Origin: Proteromonas lacertae
Lineage: Eukaryota; Sar; Bigyra; Opalinata; Proteromonadidae
Reading direction: 5' to 3'
Assembly: GCA_002245135.1 (NCBI GenBank)
Contig: NGBS01000309.1
Location: 45,904-109,903 of the forward strand
Length of the DNA stretch: 64,000 nucleotides
Shown in pieces: positions 35,900-46,800 of this stretch. The position numbers and the translations under genes are program-made. The notes under the pieces were generated by a model. The model did no database searches. It was not told where the DNA came from and was given only the letters and a program-made list of their open reading frames with translations. How positions within the stretch are numbered: the stretch's first letter is position 1; the number at the start of each line of letters is the position of its first letter.

Positions 35900-37881
35900 T
35901 ACAACAACAACAAATGATACTTCACCAAATTCTTCTACTATAACACCAACTACTCCAATGACAATACACTCATCTGGTTCATCATCATCATTATTACCAT
36001 CTCCACCTGCTATAAGTGTAACAAGTAATACTAACTCACCACTACCTCCACTAGTACCATCATCTAATCGAAATCTTCATAATAATAATCATCCGCCATT
36101 TTCATCACATTCTTCTTCAAATATTAATTCATTATCATCACCTTCTACTAATACATCTACATCTTCTATAACATCTACAACTCCTAAAGATGGAAATGAT
36201 GATGATGAAGATCCACATCATCATCATCATCATCACAAACATGGTGGTGCTGGACATCATAGACAAAGATCATCAGTAGTAGGAAATAGTTATTTATTCT
36301 CAGAAAATTTTCAAAGAGAATCTTTGGGTTGATAAAGTGAGAAGTGTGTTTTTGTATATAATGATACAATTATTAGGTGATTATGAGCAATTTATTATTA
36401 GAGACAAAGATGATCCTAAATATCCATTTGATAGTGATAAATATTTATCTAGTATTAGTAATAATAAATCTAAATTCTTATTTATGCAACAATTGAAAGA
36501 TACTCAATCATTTACTTCATTTATTGAAGATCATTTGAATGAAGTGATTGATCCAGATTTAAAGTCTTTTATTACATTTTCTAGAGAAGTTTTAAATAAT
36601 AATAATAATAATAATAATACATCAAATACAACACCAACTCCAACTACTCCATCACCAAGAGAACCAACAGAAAATGACTTAGAGAATAATAATAATTCAA
36701 CAACAAAGACTCACAGAAGAAGGAATTCGTTATTAGCTGCTTTTCAAGATTCTGATTCTAATTCTTCTTTTTCTTCTACAACTAATGGTAATGGTGAAAG
36801 AAGAGGTAGAAAGTCATCTATTGCCAATCTTTTTGGCTTAGGATCTAATAGCAGTAGTAATAACAATCTTGCAATGGAACAACATAAACAATCCATTGAT
36901 ACAATATATGAGAAGATTAATAGACTGAATTGGAAAATTAAACTATATGAAGTGGCAAGATATAAAGTTTGAACAATTACAATCGTTTATTTCAAATAAG
37001 AATGTAAAAATTGAGATTCCAATAGTTGGAGTATTTCCACGATTCAATTACCAATTATTTGATAGTATTAAAAGGAAAGATGTAGAATTTAAACCATTCA
37101 CAAGCAATATTAAAGATATAGAAATAAAACGTAATAAATCTCAAACTATTGAAATGTTATTGAGTAGTGATAAATCTAGTTCAATAAGTGGTTCTGATAC
37201 TGTTATGAATGACAAAGGTGATAGAAATAGTAGTGGAAGCAGTAGTATTGTTGATGGAAAGAGTGTAGCTGTAGTTAAGTCAAGATATTCATTGAATTTT
37301 AACTTTCAATTTCAAAAAGAGTTATGTATATAATTTTTTATATTTATTTTTTTATGTTATAGACTGTATTACAAAAGAATATAGATGAGAAAAAGGAAAA
37401 AGAAGATAAAGAAAAAATAGAAGAAGAGGATGAAAATATGATGTATTTAGGAGGAAATAACAATATGAATGTGAAGGATAAATCTAAAGTAAATAACAGT
37501 AATAATAATAATGATATATTCAGTAAAGGAACTAAGTTTTTCAAATCAATGAATATATTCAAACAAAAACCCAATGATAGTTCGCCCAATGATATTGCTG
37601 TAATTAATGAGAAGAAAGATGATAACGTTAATAATGGAAATGAGAAAGAAGATATTGAAGAAGAAGAAGAAAAACATGATAAAGTGGTAGTGAAAGAAGA
37701 ATTGACAAGAGATGATAAACCAAAGGAAGAACTACAGGAAGAGGAAAAACCAAAGAGTAGCAGTAAATCTAAGGATAAACATAGACATAAACTTAGATCA
37801 GAAGAAGTTGAAAAAGAATTAGAAAAATCATCTGAAAAGAAGAAGTCTAAATTCTTATTTAACATGTTTAAAAAGAAGTAA
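34251..37881 (+). CDS. DENN-domain protein with inserted PDZ-like domain
   Basis: DENN proteins are guanine-nucleotide exchange factors for Rab GTPases. The start MFRVADYFIVVGVDRN is the usual uDENN opening. After two introns (34301-34335; about 34519-34549) comes 'RGSRRYGTALMFYEEF', then cDENN ('SIENIITIYEHLLLQHKIIF', 'NLLYPLNWTMCYVSLLPLQL', 'ENCVIVYLDSNMVTIP'). A PDZ-like domain follows ('DVIFGPGKIGIKFSTT', 'AEKCGSITTDSILIAINGKS', 'LKTLPRPVVLRFQIG'). Next are Thr, Ser/Pro and His runs and a dDENN part ('DKVRSVFLYIMIQLLGDYEQ', 'VDGKSVAVVKSRYSLNFNF' region and acidic tail). The coding frame is interrupted around 35897 in the ACT run, near 36325 and near 36970, and the join at about 37326-37363 does not splice cleanly. 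These look like indel errors in a real gene or early decay. The PDZ call is by pattern only. Confidence 0.78.
35855..35898 (+). repeat. (ACT)n microsatellite
   Basis: About 14 tandem ACT triplets encode a polythreonine run inside the DENN gene, followed by a CAA run. The reading frame changes just after it, so copy-number or single-base miscalls in this tract are likely. Confidence 0.85.
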
Positions 37882-38010
37882 TAGCATATTATAACAAAAT
37901 TTAATTACTATTTACACCAAAAAGTATTTGTTTGTAGAGAAAATAAAGAGAAATAATACTGTAGGTTTGATTACTGTTTGATTTTGGATTTTTAATTTTT
38001 GTTGATTTCT

Positions 38011-39165
38011 ATGCAGTCGTTTGCTAAAAAGCTAACATCATCTTTTGGAATTGTATTTGATATAAGTGGTGTGCTAATGAATGGAAAATCAGTCATTCCA
38101 GGTGCTGTAGAGTCATTGAAGCTGTTGAAAGAAAAACAGTATGTTTATTTATCTCATTTTATATTAGTGTACCATACATATTTGTTACTAATGGTGGTGG
38201 TGTATTAGAATCAAAGAAAGCACAATCACTCTCAAAATCACTAAATTTCCCTGTTTCTGATAATCAGATATTATTGTGTCACACACCATACAAAGGATTG
38301 GTGGATAAATACAAGGATTCTAGAGTTTTAGTATTAGCATAGATTTTATTATTTTGTGAAATAGGTAATAGGTGGAGAAGATTCACTACAAGTAGCTAAA
38401 GAATATGGTTTCAAGAAAGCATGTTGTACTCAAGAATATATCCAAGAACATCCTCATTTAAATCCATTCAGCGAGTATAAAGAGATATATGGTCCATATT
38501 CAACTGAATCAATCAGTGCAATAATGATCTATACAGATTCATATGATTGGCATCCTGATGTACAAGTTTGTATTGATTTATTATGTAATGGTGATGTTAG
38601 TTGTATAATTTCTAACAAATTATATTTATAATGATAGTACCAGGTATTAAACAAGCAATACCTATATATCAATCTAATGAGAATTTATTATTCTCTACTG
38701 ACTATCCAATTCCACGATTAGCAGCTGGATCTTTTACAATATGTTTGAAGACACTGTTTAGACAGTTCACTGGGAATGAATTGGATGTAATTACCTATGG
38801 TAAACCAACAAAAATCACGTATGAATATGCTGAGCATATGTTGAACGGATTTAATGAAAAACCTGTATTGTTGTGATTATTTTATTGTAATTTTAATAGT
38901 TACAAAGATTTTATGGTATTGGTGATAATCCTGAGAGTGATGTAAAAGGTGCAAACGATGCTGGGAAGAATTGGACTTCTGTTTTAGTATATCCTTTTTA
39001 CGTGCAATATGAAGCACATATAAATGTGGTATGACTTAATAAATATTCAATCAAACTGGTATATTCCAAGGATCTGGGAATGATAGTCATTATCCTGCTG
39101 GAATAGTCTGTGATAATGTACAAGATGCAGTGATTGAAATTCTGAAGAAAGAAAACTTAATTTAA
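38011..39165 (+). CDS. HAD-superfamily class IIA protein, Cecr5 type
   Basis: The family includes human HDHD5/CECR5 and yeast YKR070W, mostly mitochondrial proteins of unclear substrate. Motif I region is 'SFGIVFDISGVLMNG', motif II region 'VPYIFVTNGGGVLESKKA', then 'RVLVIGGEDSLQVAKEYGF', 'GSFTICLKTLFRQFTGNELD' with the 'YGKPTKITYEYAE' motif, and 'RFYGIGDNPESDVKGANDAG', the acidic motif IV. The start is the ATG at 38011 (MQSFAKKLTSSFG). Introns include a 29-base one near 38138-38166 and others near 38330-38363, 38592-38637 and 38866-38899. The usual DxDG of motif I reads DISG here, so the second catalytic Asp is Ser. A further join near 39030-39055 has no obvious AG acceptor; the C-terminus resumes as 'TGIFQGSGNDSHYPAG'. 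Confidence 0.82.
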
Positions 39166-39394
39166 AAATATATTTTGTGTTTATGATTTTGACAATTTAC
39201 TAATACTTCGATATTTAGGGGGTTTATGAAGTATTTATCACAGAAATGCTGTGTAATGAATAAATTAGCTTATAAATAGCAGCATTTGATTGTGTTGGAC
39301 TTTGTGATTTTACCAATTTCAAATCTATTTTGACCAGTGTTTCGATACAAAAGTTTAATCCTGTGTTATTCGTTTTTAAGAAGAATAATCAGCA

Positions 39395-41303
39395 ATGAAT
39401 ATGAATCTAGCTAATGACAATAATAAGAAATACAAATTAACAAAAAGAGGGAAAGTAACAAACTCGTTAGTCACAAGATGGTTTGAATTGCCAACAAATC
39501 GTATTGTTTGTTATATAATATGCTTTAGAATATTTAAAATATTACAAATTTGAAACAGATATTGATCCTAAAGGAGTGATTGACTTGAAAGATGTTCGAG
39601 TGGAACAACCAAATTATTGTTCATCTTGTTTAGTTATTACAGTTCCAAATCATAAGAGTAAAATTGTTCTACATCTTCATGGATGCTCTAAAGAAGAAAT
39701 CCTTTCCTTAAAGCTTATGATTGATTTAGCTGGTAGTAGGTCAAACCATTATTCACCCTTACAAGCATACGGTACTTTTCAAACAGAAATACCAGATATG
39801 AACATTCAATCTAATCGTTCTTTGCTTGTTCGTGGTGATAGTCCAATAGGTAATAAATACTTACTAACCAAATCAGGTTTAACAAAAGTAACCAAACAAT
39901 ATGTCAGATTCGATGAAAATTACAATATGATCGTATATAAAAACTCAATAGATGATGATTCAATCAATCCACCAATCAAAACAGTTACGTTAAATGATAT
40001 AATATATTACGAATATGACAGAAATGCCTGTAGATGTCACAAATTCAATGAAATGAGCTATGATGATATAAACGACTCATATTATAGTAACAAATATCGT
40101 AATTGTATAACAGTAGAATCTAAAACAAAAGGATATAAGAAATTCGTACTACATAGTCATGATTTTAATAAAGAGACTGTCGATTTAAATAGGAAAGAAA
40201 TTGAAGAAGTATTAGGAAATATAATAAAGCAACAACACAAACATGTAATGTCAATTGCAGGTGGTGAATTTATAAGTTTATCAGATTTTAAGATAATGAA
40301 TGAAATAGGAAGAGGAGCCTTTGGTCGTGTGTATTTGTGCCAGAACATTAACACTAATTATTATTATGCTATGAAAGTAATTGAAAAAACTATAACTACT
40401 GAAAAGATGAAGAGAAATACAGTTGATAATTTCAATAGATTAAGAAATATCAATAATCCATTTATTATCAATATACATTACTGTTTTAACAGTGAAAATA
40501 ATGGGAAAATATATACAATTATGGATTATTGTAATAATTATAGTTTATACTACTTCTTACAGTGTTGTAAACATTTTACAGAAGCTCAAAGTGTGTTTTA
40601 TTTGAGTGAGATCTTATTAGGATTAGAAGCACTTCATAACAATCATATAATCTATTCAGATTTGAAATTAGAAAATATTCTAATCGATGATTTTGGACAT
40701 ATTAAAATAATAGATTTTGGATTATCAAAGTTTCTTCCAAACAATGAAAATAGAGTGAGAAGTAATAGTATATGTGGTAGTAAAGAATATCTAAGTCCTG
40801 AAGTAATTAATCGTGAAGAATATGGTATAGAACGTGATTATTGGAGTTTAGGATGTTTATATTATGAATTATTAGTAGGACAAACTCCATTTCATAACAA
40901 AATGAATAGTGAATGTGATTTATATGATAGAATCAAAAGTGGAAATGTAATATATCCTAATACTATGTCTGGTGAATCAATTGGTTTAATTAGAGAGTTA
41001 TTGAATGTAAATGTGGAAGAAAGATTGAATTTTGTAAAGAATAATATGAAAGATCATATGTTGTTTAGAAAACATAATGTGATATGGGATAATGTATATA
41101 ATAAAGAGATTATTCCACCAATAATACCCAAATTGAATGAGAATAATTGTGATAATGATTATATGATTCAATATTTAATAAAGACACATAAAAGTAGTAA
41201 TAATAACACAGCCAATAGTATAAAGAAGAATTCAATAGATAATGATATGATTGAAGATGTAAATACAAACGAAACAAAAAATAAATGTGTTATAATTGCA
41301 TAA
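39395..41303 (+). CDS. AGC-type protein kinase with two PH domains (PKB-like)
   Basis: Two N-terminal PH-like domains precede an AGC kinase. The first has 'KLTKRGKVTNSLVTRWFELP' and 'DIDPKGVIDLKDV'; the second spans roughly residues 135-265 ('NKYLLTKSGLTKVTKQYVRF'). The kinase shows 'GRGAFGRVYLC', the ATP lysine in 'YYYAMKVIEK', catalytic loop 'IIYSDLKLENILIDDFGHIK', 'IDFGLSK', and activation segment 'NSICGSKEYLSPEV'. Membrane recruitment by phosphoinositides is inferred from the PH domains. The AGC norm YRDLK is YSDLK here, so the HRD-type arginine is replaced by Ser, while Asp and Lys remain. The catalytic core is followed by an Asn-rich tail ending 'KNKCVIIA'. The start is the ATG at 39395; one 28-base intron lies near 39505-39532. 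The gene is convergent with DRC10. Confidence 0.85.
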
Positions 41304-41394
41304 TTTTAGTTAAAAATTGTAAATACTTAATTTTAATGATTTAGTTATGTTTTTTGAAAGGTAAAAAAACATTTTGTATAAATAATATTGTCCA

Positions 41395-42723
41395 TTATTT
41401 TTTAGTTTTTCTTGCAATACTACTTTGTCTATGAGTTGGACTTTTACTTCCTTTCTTTCCTTTTCTATGCTTTCTCTTCTTCTTCAACTTCAATTTCAAC
41501 AATGCAACAGCTTGTCTAGCGCAATAACCTCTCCATAATGCTTGGTATTTAGTAGCAGCATCCACTAACGTCTTCATCTTATTATAAGCAGCTAATTGAT
41601 CATCTCTCAGTTGTTTCTCTTCAGCATCAAAGTTAGATTTATCCCAATCTAATTTGTGGAATAATTCTCTATATATATTAAGTAAATAATATATTATATA
41701 TACTCTAATCTTCTTAATGGTATTAATTCTTCATCATGTTTTTTTATTATATCTTTCATAATATCCTCTTTTTCTCTACAGTCTTTATCATATTGATCTA
41801 AAATAACTAACAAATCATTCATCTCTTTATTCTTTCGTTTACTATATATATATATATATATAATTAATATATTTAATATATACCGTAATTTCAATTCTAA
41901 TTCTCCATGTGCTAAACTATCTTTTGTTAATGTGTCATTTACCTTCTTATACTCATCATTATATAATGATTCTTTAGCTTCATGAGATGCAAGGTTTGAG
42001 GCTTGTTCTTTTTGAGTATCTTTTAATAATTGAGCAGTTTTTGAATCATAGGATTGCTTTGTATCTGCTATTAATACTTTTAATCGACTTATTTGTTGAT
42101 CAGCTCTATGTAAAATATAAAATATATAGGAGTAAAAGTACTTTATTATTTCTTCTTCTTTTCTTTTATTAAATGCTTTAAATTCATCCATTAAGACTTT
42201 CTTTTCTGTTTCCGCTTTTGTTGTCCTTGCAATTAATTCTGTTATGTTTTGTAAATAGGCTTTATCTTGTTCTACTGTTGAGGATAATCGAGAATTAAAA
42301 ACATCTCTTAATTGTTTCAAATAGTTTATACATTCTTGTATTGATTCTTGCACTTTTAAATCTTTATTAACTGTAGCAGCACCAGGATCATTTCTCCAAT
42401 CTCTTGCTAAACTTCTTATTATTGGTTTCACTTGTTTAAAAATCCAATCAGCAAACCAATCCTCTTGGTCTATTTTATACAACATTTCCTCAAATTCTCT
42501 CTATTAATAACAACTTCAATAAATACAAGTTTTTCTATTTGAATATTTGTCTCTTCCACCAAATTTATTGCTAATTCTCCTAAATCACAACCCATTGGAA
42601 TTCTTCCTAACTAGTTTTCATAAGAACATCAGTTAATACTATTGTTAAGTTTTCTATAGTATCATCCAGAACACCCAGCATTCTAGCAGACTCTGTATGT
42701 GTTATTGCATTAGTTGTAGCCAT
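41395..42723 (-). CDS. DRC10: Dynein regulatory complex subunit 10 (IQ-motif protein)
   Basis: DRC10 (IQCD) is part of the nexin-dynein regulatory complex between outer doublets of motile axonemes. The gene starts at an ATG at 42723 (MATTNAITHTESARMLGVLD). It continues 'LGRIPMGCDLGELAINLVEE', then 'REFEEMLYKIDQEDWFADWI', and long coiled coils ('AYLQNITELIARTTKAETEK', 'HGELELKLR', 'REKEDIMKDIIKKHDEEL'). It ends with an IQ motif, 'ATKYQALWRGYCARQAVALL', and a basic tail. Introns fit near 42503-42528, 42109-42145, 41843-41883 and 41664-41700. Near 42615 the frame needs either one extra base or a 17-base GT-AG segment (gttcttatgaaaactag) to be removed. The start is 73 bases from that of the divergent CCHC gene. 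Confidence 0.83.
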
Positions 42724-42796
42724 TTATAACATTGAAAAAACAAAAAAATAAAATAACGTTTTTGAATTAGCTTGATAGATAATCAAGCTTTTTTTA

Positions 42797-43747
42797 ATGT
42801 TTCGCATTTTCTCTCAAACAAGAAAATATTTTAGGTTTATTAAATATTCAAAGAATACATCGTTGAAGGCATTTTCTACTATTATCGAAGATACTCCATT
42901 TTCTTTTTCTGTTAATTATCAACCAAGTATATAATCATTTTTTTATCAACAATGGTGTTATAAAATGAAATAGAAGATAAAATATTGGTAAATGCTCCAA
43001 CCAAAACATCCACTCCATCATCAGTGTATGAATTATTGGGTATAGATGTAACTCCACTTGATGATTTAATTCAAGGATATATATCTGTTCGTATATTGAT
43101 TAATTATGTTATTTGTGTTGAAATAGGTTCTTCAATTCCAAAGAATGTAACTCCCAATGAAAGACTAGTTCTATGCAATCTGCCTGGTAATATAAGTGCT
43201 GTAGAAATAACCAATGCATTTAGAATTCTATCACCAATAAGAATACTCTACATAACAAATCCAAATTGGCAAATATCTTCTTGTTCATTCGCTCTTCAAG
43301 ATTCAAGCCTAACTCCTACAGTTATTGGTGCTTATGTAACAATAAGAAATCAAAGATGTAGAGTATTATCAGTAGAAATGGCTAAGGAAGAAGGGATTTG
43401 TTTATTGTGTGGAAAAAAAGGCCATACACAACACAATTGTCCAAAGTATATTTATATTTCATTTAAACATACTGTAGAGGAGCTTTACAATGCTTCAATT
43501 GTGGTAGATATGGACATACTGCAAAAAACTGTCCATTTGAGTATATTGTTCTTCTAAGTAATTATATTTAGGCATGGAAAGATTATTTGCTTCAGATGCC
43601 ATCGGTACGGTCATTTAGCTAAAGATTGTCCCAATATGTATTTCATTTTGTGTTATTTATAGAGATAATTCCATACCATTTTGTCATTACTGCTATGAAG
43701 AAGGACATTTTCCTAATGATTGTCCTAAGAGAAAACATTCTTCATAA
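42797..43747 (+). CDS. CCHC zinc-knuckle protein, possibly mitochondrial
   Basis: After splicing, the protein has four retroviral-type CCHC knuckles, here as host nucleic-acid-binding modules of the CNBP kind: 'CLLCGKKGHTQHNC', 'CFNCGRYGHTAKNC', 'CFRCHRYGHLAKDC' and 'CHYCYEEGHFPNDC'. An RRM-like segment precedes them ('NERLVLCNLPGNISAVEITN'). The ATG at 42797 gives MFRIFSQTRKYFRFIKYSKN, an N-terminus with many Arg/Lys and no acidic residue, which resembles a mitochondrial presequence. Introns fit at about 42927-42973, 43092-43127, 43447-43478, 43542-43572 and 43636-43660. A role in RNA binding, perhaps in mitochondria, is inferred. It ends 'DCPKRKHSS'. Confidence 0.82.
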
Positions 43748-43892
43748 TTAGATTAACCGACTGTGTGTTTTATTTATGTATTATTAATGAATGTATAATC
43801 TTGGATTAATACAAAATAACATAATGGTGAAAACGAGGAATAAAATAAAAAGAGTATTATAAAAATTTAGCCGTTATACTATATAATGCGTT

Positions 43893-46800
43893 ATGTTTTC
43901 TATCTATAACCAGTTTGCTTTTTTAACTTTAATAATTATTTCTACATACTGTTTTGATCTAGGTTACCTATACAAAGATGGATCAGTTTCTGAAAAGGAA
44001 CAATGTGATTTATTTACTAAATATCTGAATGATAAAGATAGTACTATAAATATACATAGTGAAAAGTATGATGGAACGCTTGGTGGATTTATTGGAGCTT
44101 TAACTCAAATGATTATGTCAAATCCTTTTGACATAGTATTTGTGCAATGTACTGATGATATTATGAAGATGGAAAAGACCTTTATAGAAAAACAAAATAA
44201 AATTATATGGTGTGTAAACACATACAATTATGGGGATTGTCATCACAACTTTGTAACAGGAAATTCTATTGTAGCTCCTCTAAAAGATAGTATTTATTAT
44301 TTTTGTTAATATTTCATTAGTTGATTTCATCACATCTTTGTCATCTTCCTATCTAGGTGTATTATCCGGTGTTCAAGATGAATTCGATGCATTCTGGCCA
44401 CAGAGAATAAAGAACTTAGGTGTAATATTTGGTCAAGAAAACATATACAACGAAACTCCAGGTGAATTACAAGATGCAAATATAACATATTACAAAACCC
44501 ACTTAGAGGATGATGAATTCAAAGATCAAAATGTACAAACGTATGCTGTAATCAGAAAACAAGCACAAGTAAAATTATTACTAGATAGTATTGGAAATGG
44601 TGAAAAGAGAAGAGTGTTATTTATGATGAATGGTTTAAGTGAAAAAGAAATAATTTTAGGAAGTGGAGCTAGTTCAGATAAGTTAGAAGGTAATTCATTT
44701 TTGCATTTGTATAGTAATTATTCAGATTATGAGGAATTTTTAAAACAATATTCATTGACAGCAGCAAATCGAGCTAATCCAGATGGAGATGTTTTTGTGT
44801 ATTTATATTTAATTATATATATTTGTATTTTTAAATAGAATTGGAATTGCCAATATGTTGATAGATGTTCTTCAAAAGGTTAGAACAGATCGTGTCTTGG
44901 ATTTATTACCGTTTTTATACTACAAAGAGTATGAATATCCTGGAGGAGGTAAAATTGTTTTGTTACCAAATAATAACATAGCTAGTACTTGGTTTATTTA
45001 CGAATTCAAAAAAGATAGTGCAGGTAGTGGTATTACATCTTATATGAGATATCCAATAAAATTAAATAAAGATTTTGAACCAGATGAATATTTTGATAGA
45101 TATTACGATGAAAAGTGTTATTTGATACATCCTGATCAAGCTAAAATTAAAGTAGATGTGTTGAAGATATTAATAGTCACAGAATACAGTTTACAATTGA
45201 ATGATAAGCTATTGAGAGAGATGTTACACTCTTTAGTTGCCTATTTTAATGCAAATGTATATATATATATATATATATTATATATAATATAGAAACCTAT
45301 AAGAGGTAAATATATTGAAGCAATATCATTACCTATTGATCCTGATAAAGAAATATCACTTTCTACTACAATAGAGCAAATTAATGATTTAGCAGAGAAT
45401 CATACAATATCTGCAGTGTTTTTGTACACTTCTGTTGAAAGAAGAATAAAAATTGTGAATGGACTTGAATCTAATTTGATGGTTTTTTACCTTGGTCATG
45501 TTGAAGGTGATCATTGTGACCCTAATGTTATTTATGTATTAATATATATTATATATATATAGTGTGATATGATTAATATGAACTATATCAAGCTAGTGTC
45601 ATTGTATTTAAGAGAAAGCACAGAAAATGAAAAATTATATGTTATAGGAAGTAATGAAGTGTATAATATATACTTATTTTTATATATAAATCAATAGATA
45701 TGGAGAATCAACCAGTAGATTATTAAGGAAGTATTTGTCTGAGAATGATGGTTATGGTAATAGTGATATATTGTATTATGATCTTAAAGACGATTCATTT
45801 GCTGAATGTAATGCTTCAATTGCTAAAGCCATAAAGGATTGTGCCAATGGATGTGTTGTATTAATAACAGCTGAGGATAAATACAGTAAACCATTGATTT
45901 TAGCAATTCAAGATAATAGTTTATCTGAGAATGAGAATTTTACAATAATATTCTTTAATATGAATGAATTAACAGCATATTCATTCAATGTATATATATA
46001 TATAATTATCTTATTATTTTATAGGCTACTAATATCTACTTTATAACTCATTATTATGATGGTTATATTTACAGTAATCATATAAGTCAGTATTTGACTA
46101 AATTTAGAAAAGATCTTCAAGATGTGTTTAATATTACAATGCCTTTAACAAATATAATGGCTTTGGTATATAATGCATTTCAACAATGGACAGATTCTGT
46201 AATTCTTTCATCAGATGATCCTTCAATATACAGATCCTATTTCTATCATCAAATTACTGAAGATCCTGCAGCTGGACCATATGAAATATATTATAACGGA
46301 TATGCTCAAGGATTGTTGCAAATTGTGAAGATTATAGATCCATATAAGTGTGAATATGAACAAGTGATTCAAGATTACTTTGCAAGACAAGCAAAAGTAT
46401 TTCATAATAACACATTAGATTGCTCATTTGAAGATTTGACAGCTAAACCAGTTCAACCAATATCTCAATACAAAATTGGATTAATTTGGAATATTAATAC
46501 AAAAACTGGATCTAAAAGATATGAAGAAATTCAAATGTTTGTTGAATTACTGAATCAAGATGGTGGAATAAATGGAAGAAAATTACAAACAGTAACAACT
46601 AAGTATAATGATGATCCGACAAAGTTGAATGATATAGTAAAAACACTCTGTAATGATACTGATTTATTATTCTTTATTGGAACAACTACAACTGCAGAAA
46701 GAAATGCTATTAATAAGACATTAATTGATTATGATAAATTATGTTTTTCTTATGCTCCAAGTCCTGGTAATGTTGTTTATAAGAATATAATCTTTGTATT

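Noticed and set aside
41280-41303. Prenylation motif at the kinase C-terminus (KNKCVIIA)
   Set aside because: The Cys is fifth from the end, so it is not a standard CaaX box. Longer CaaaX substrates are rare and this cannot be supported from sequence alone.
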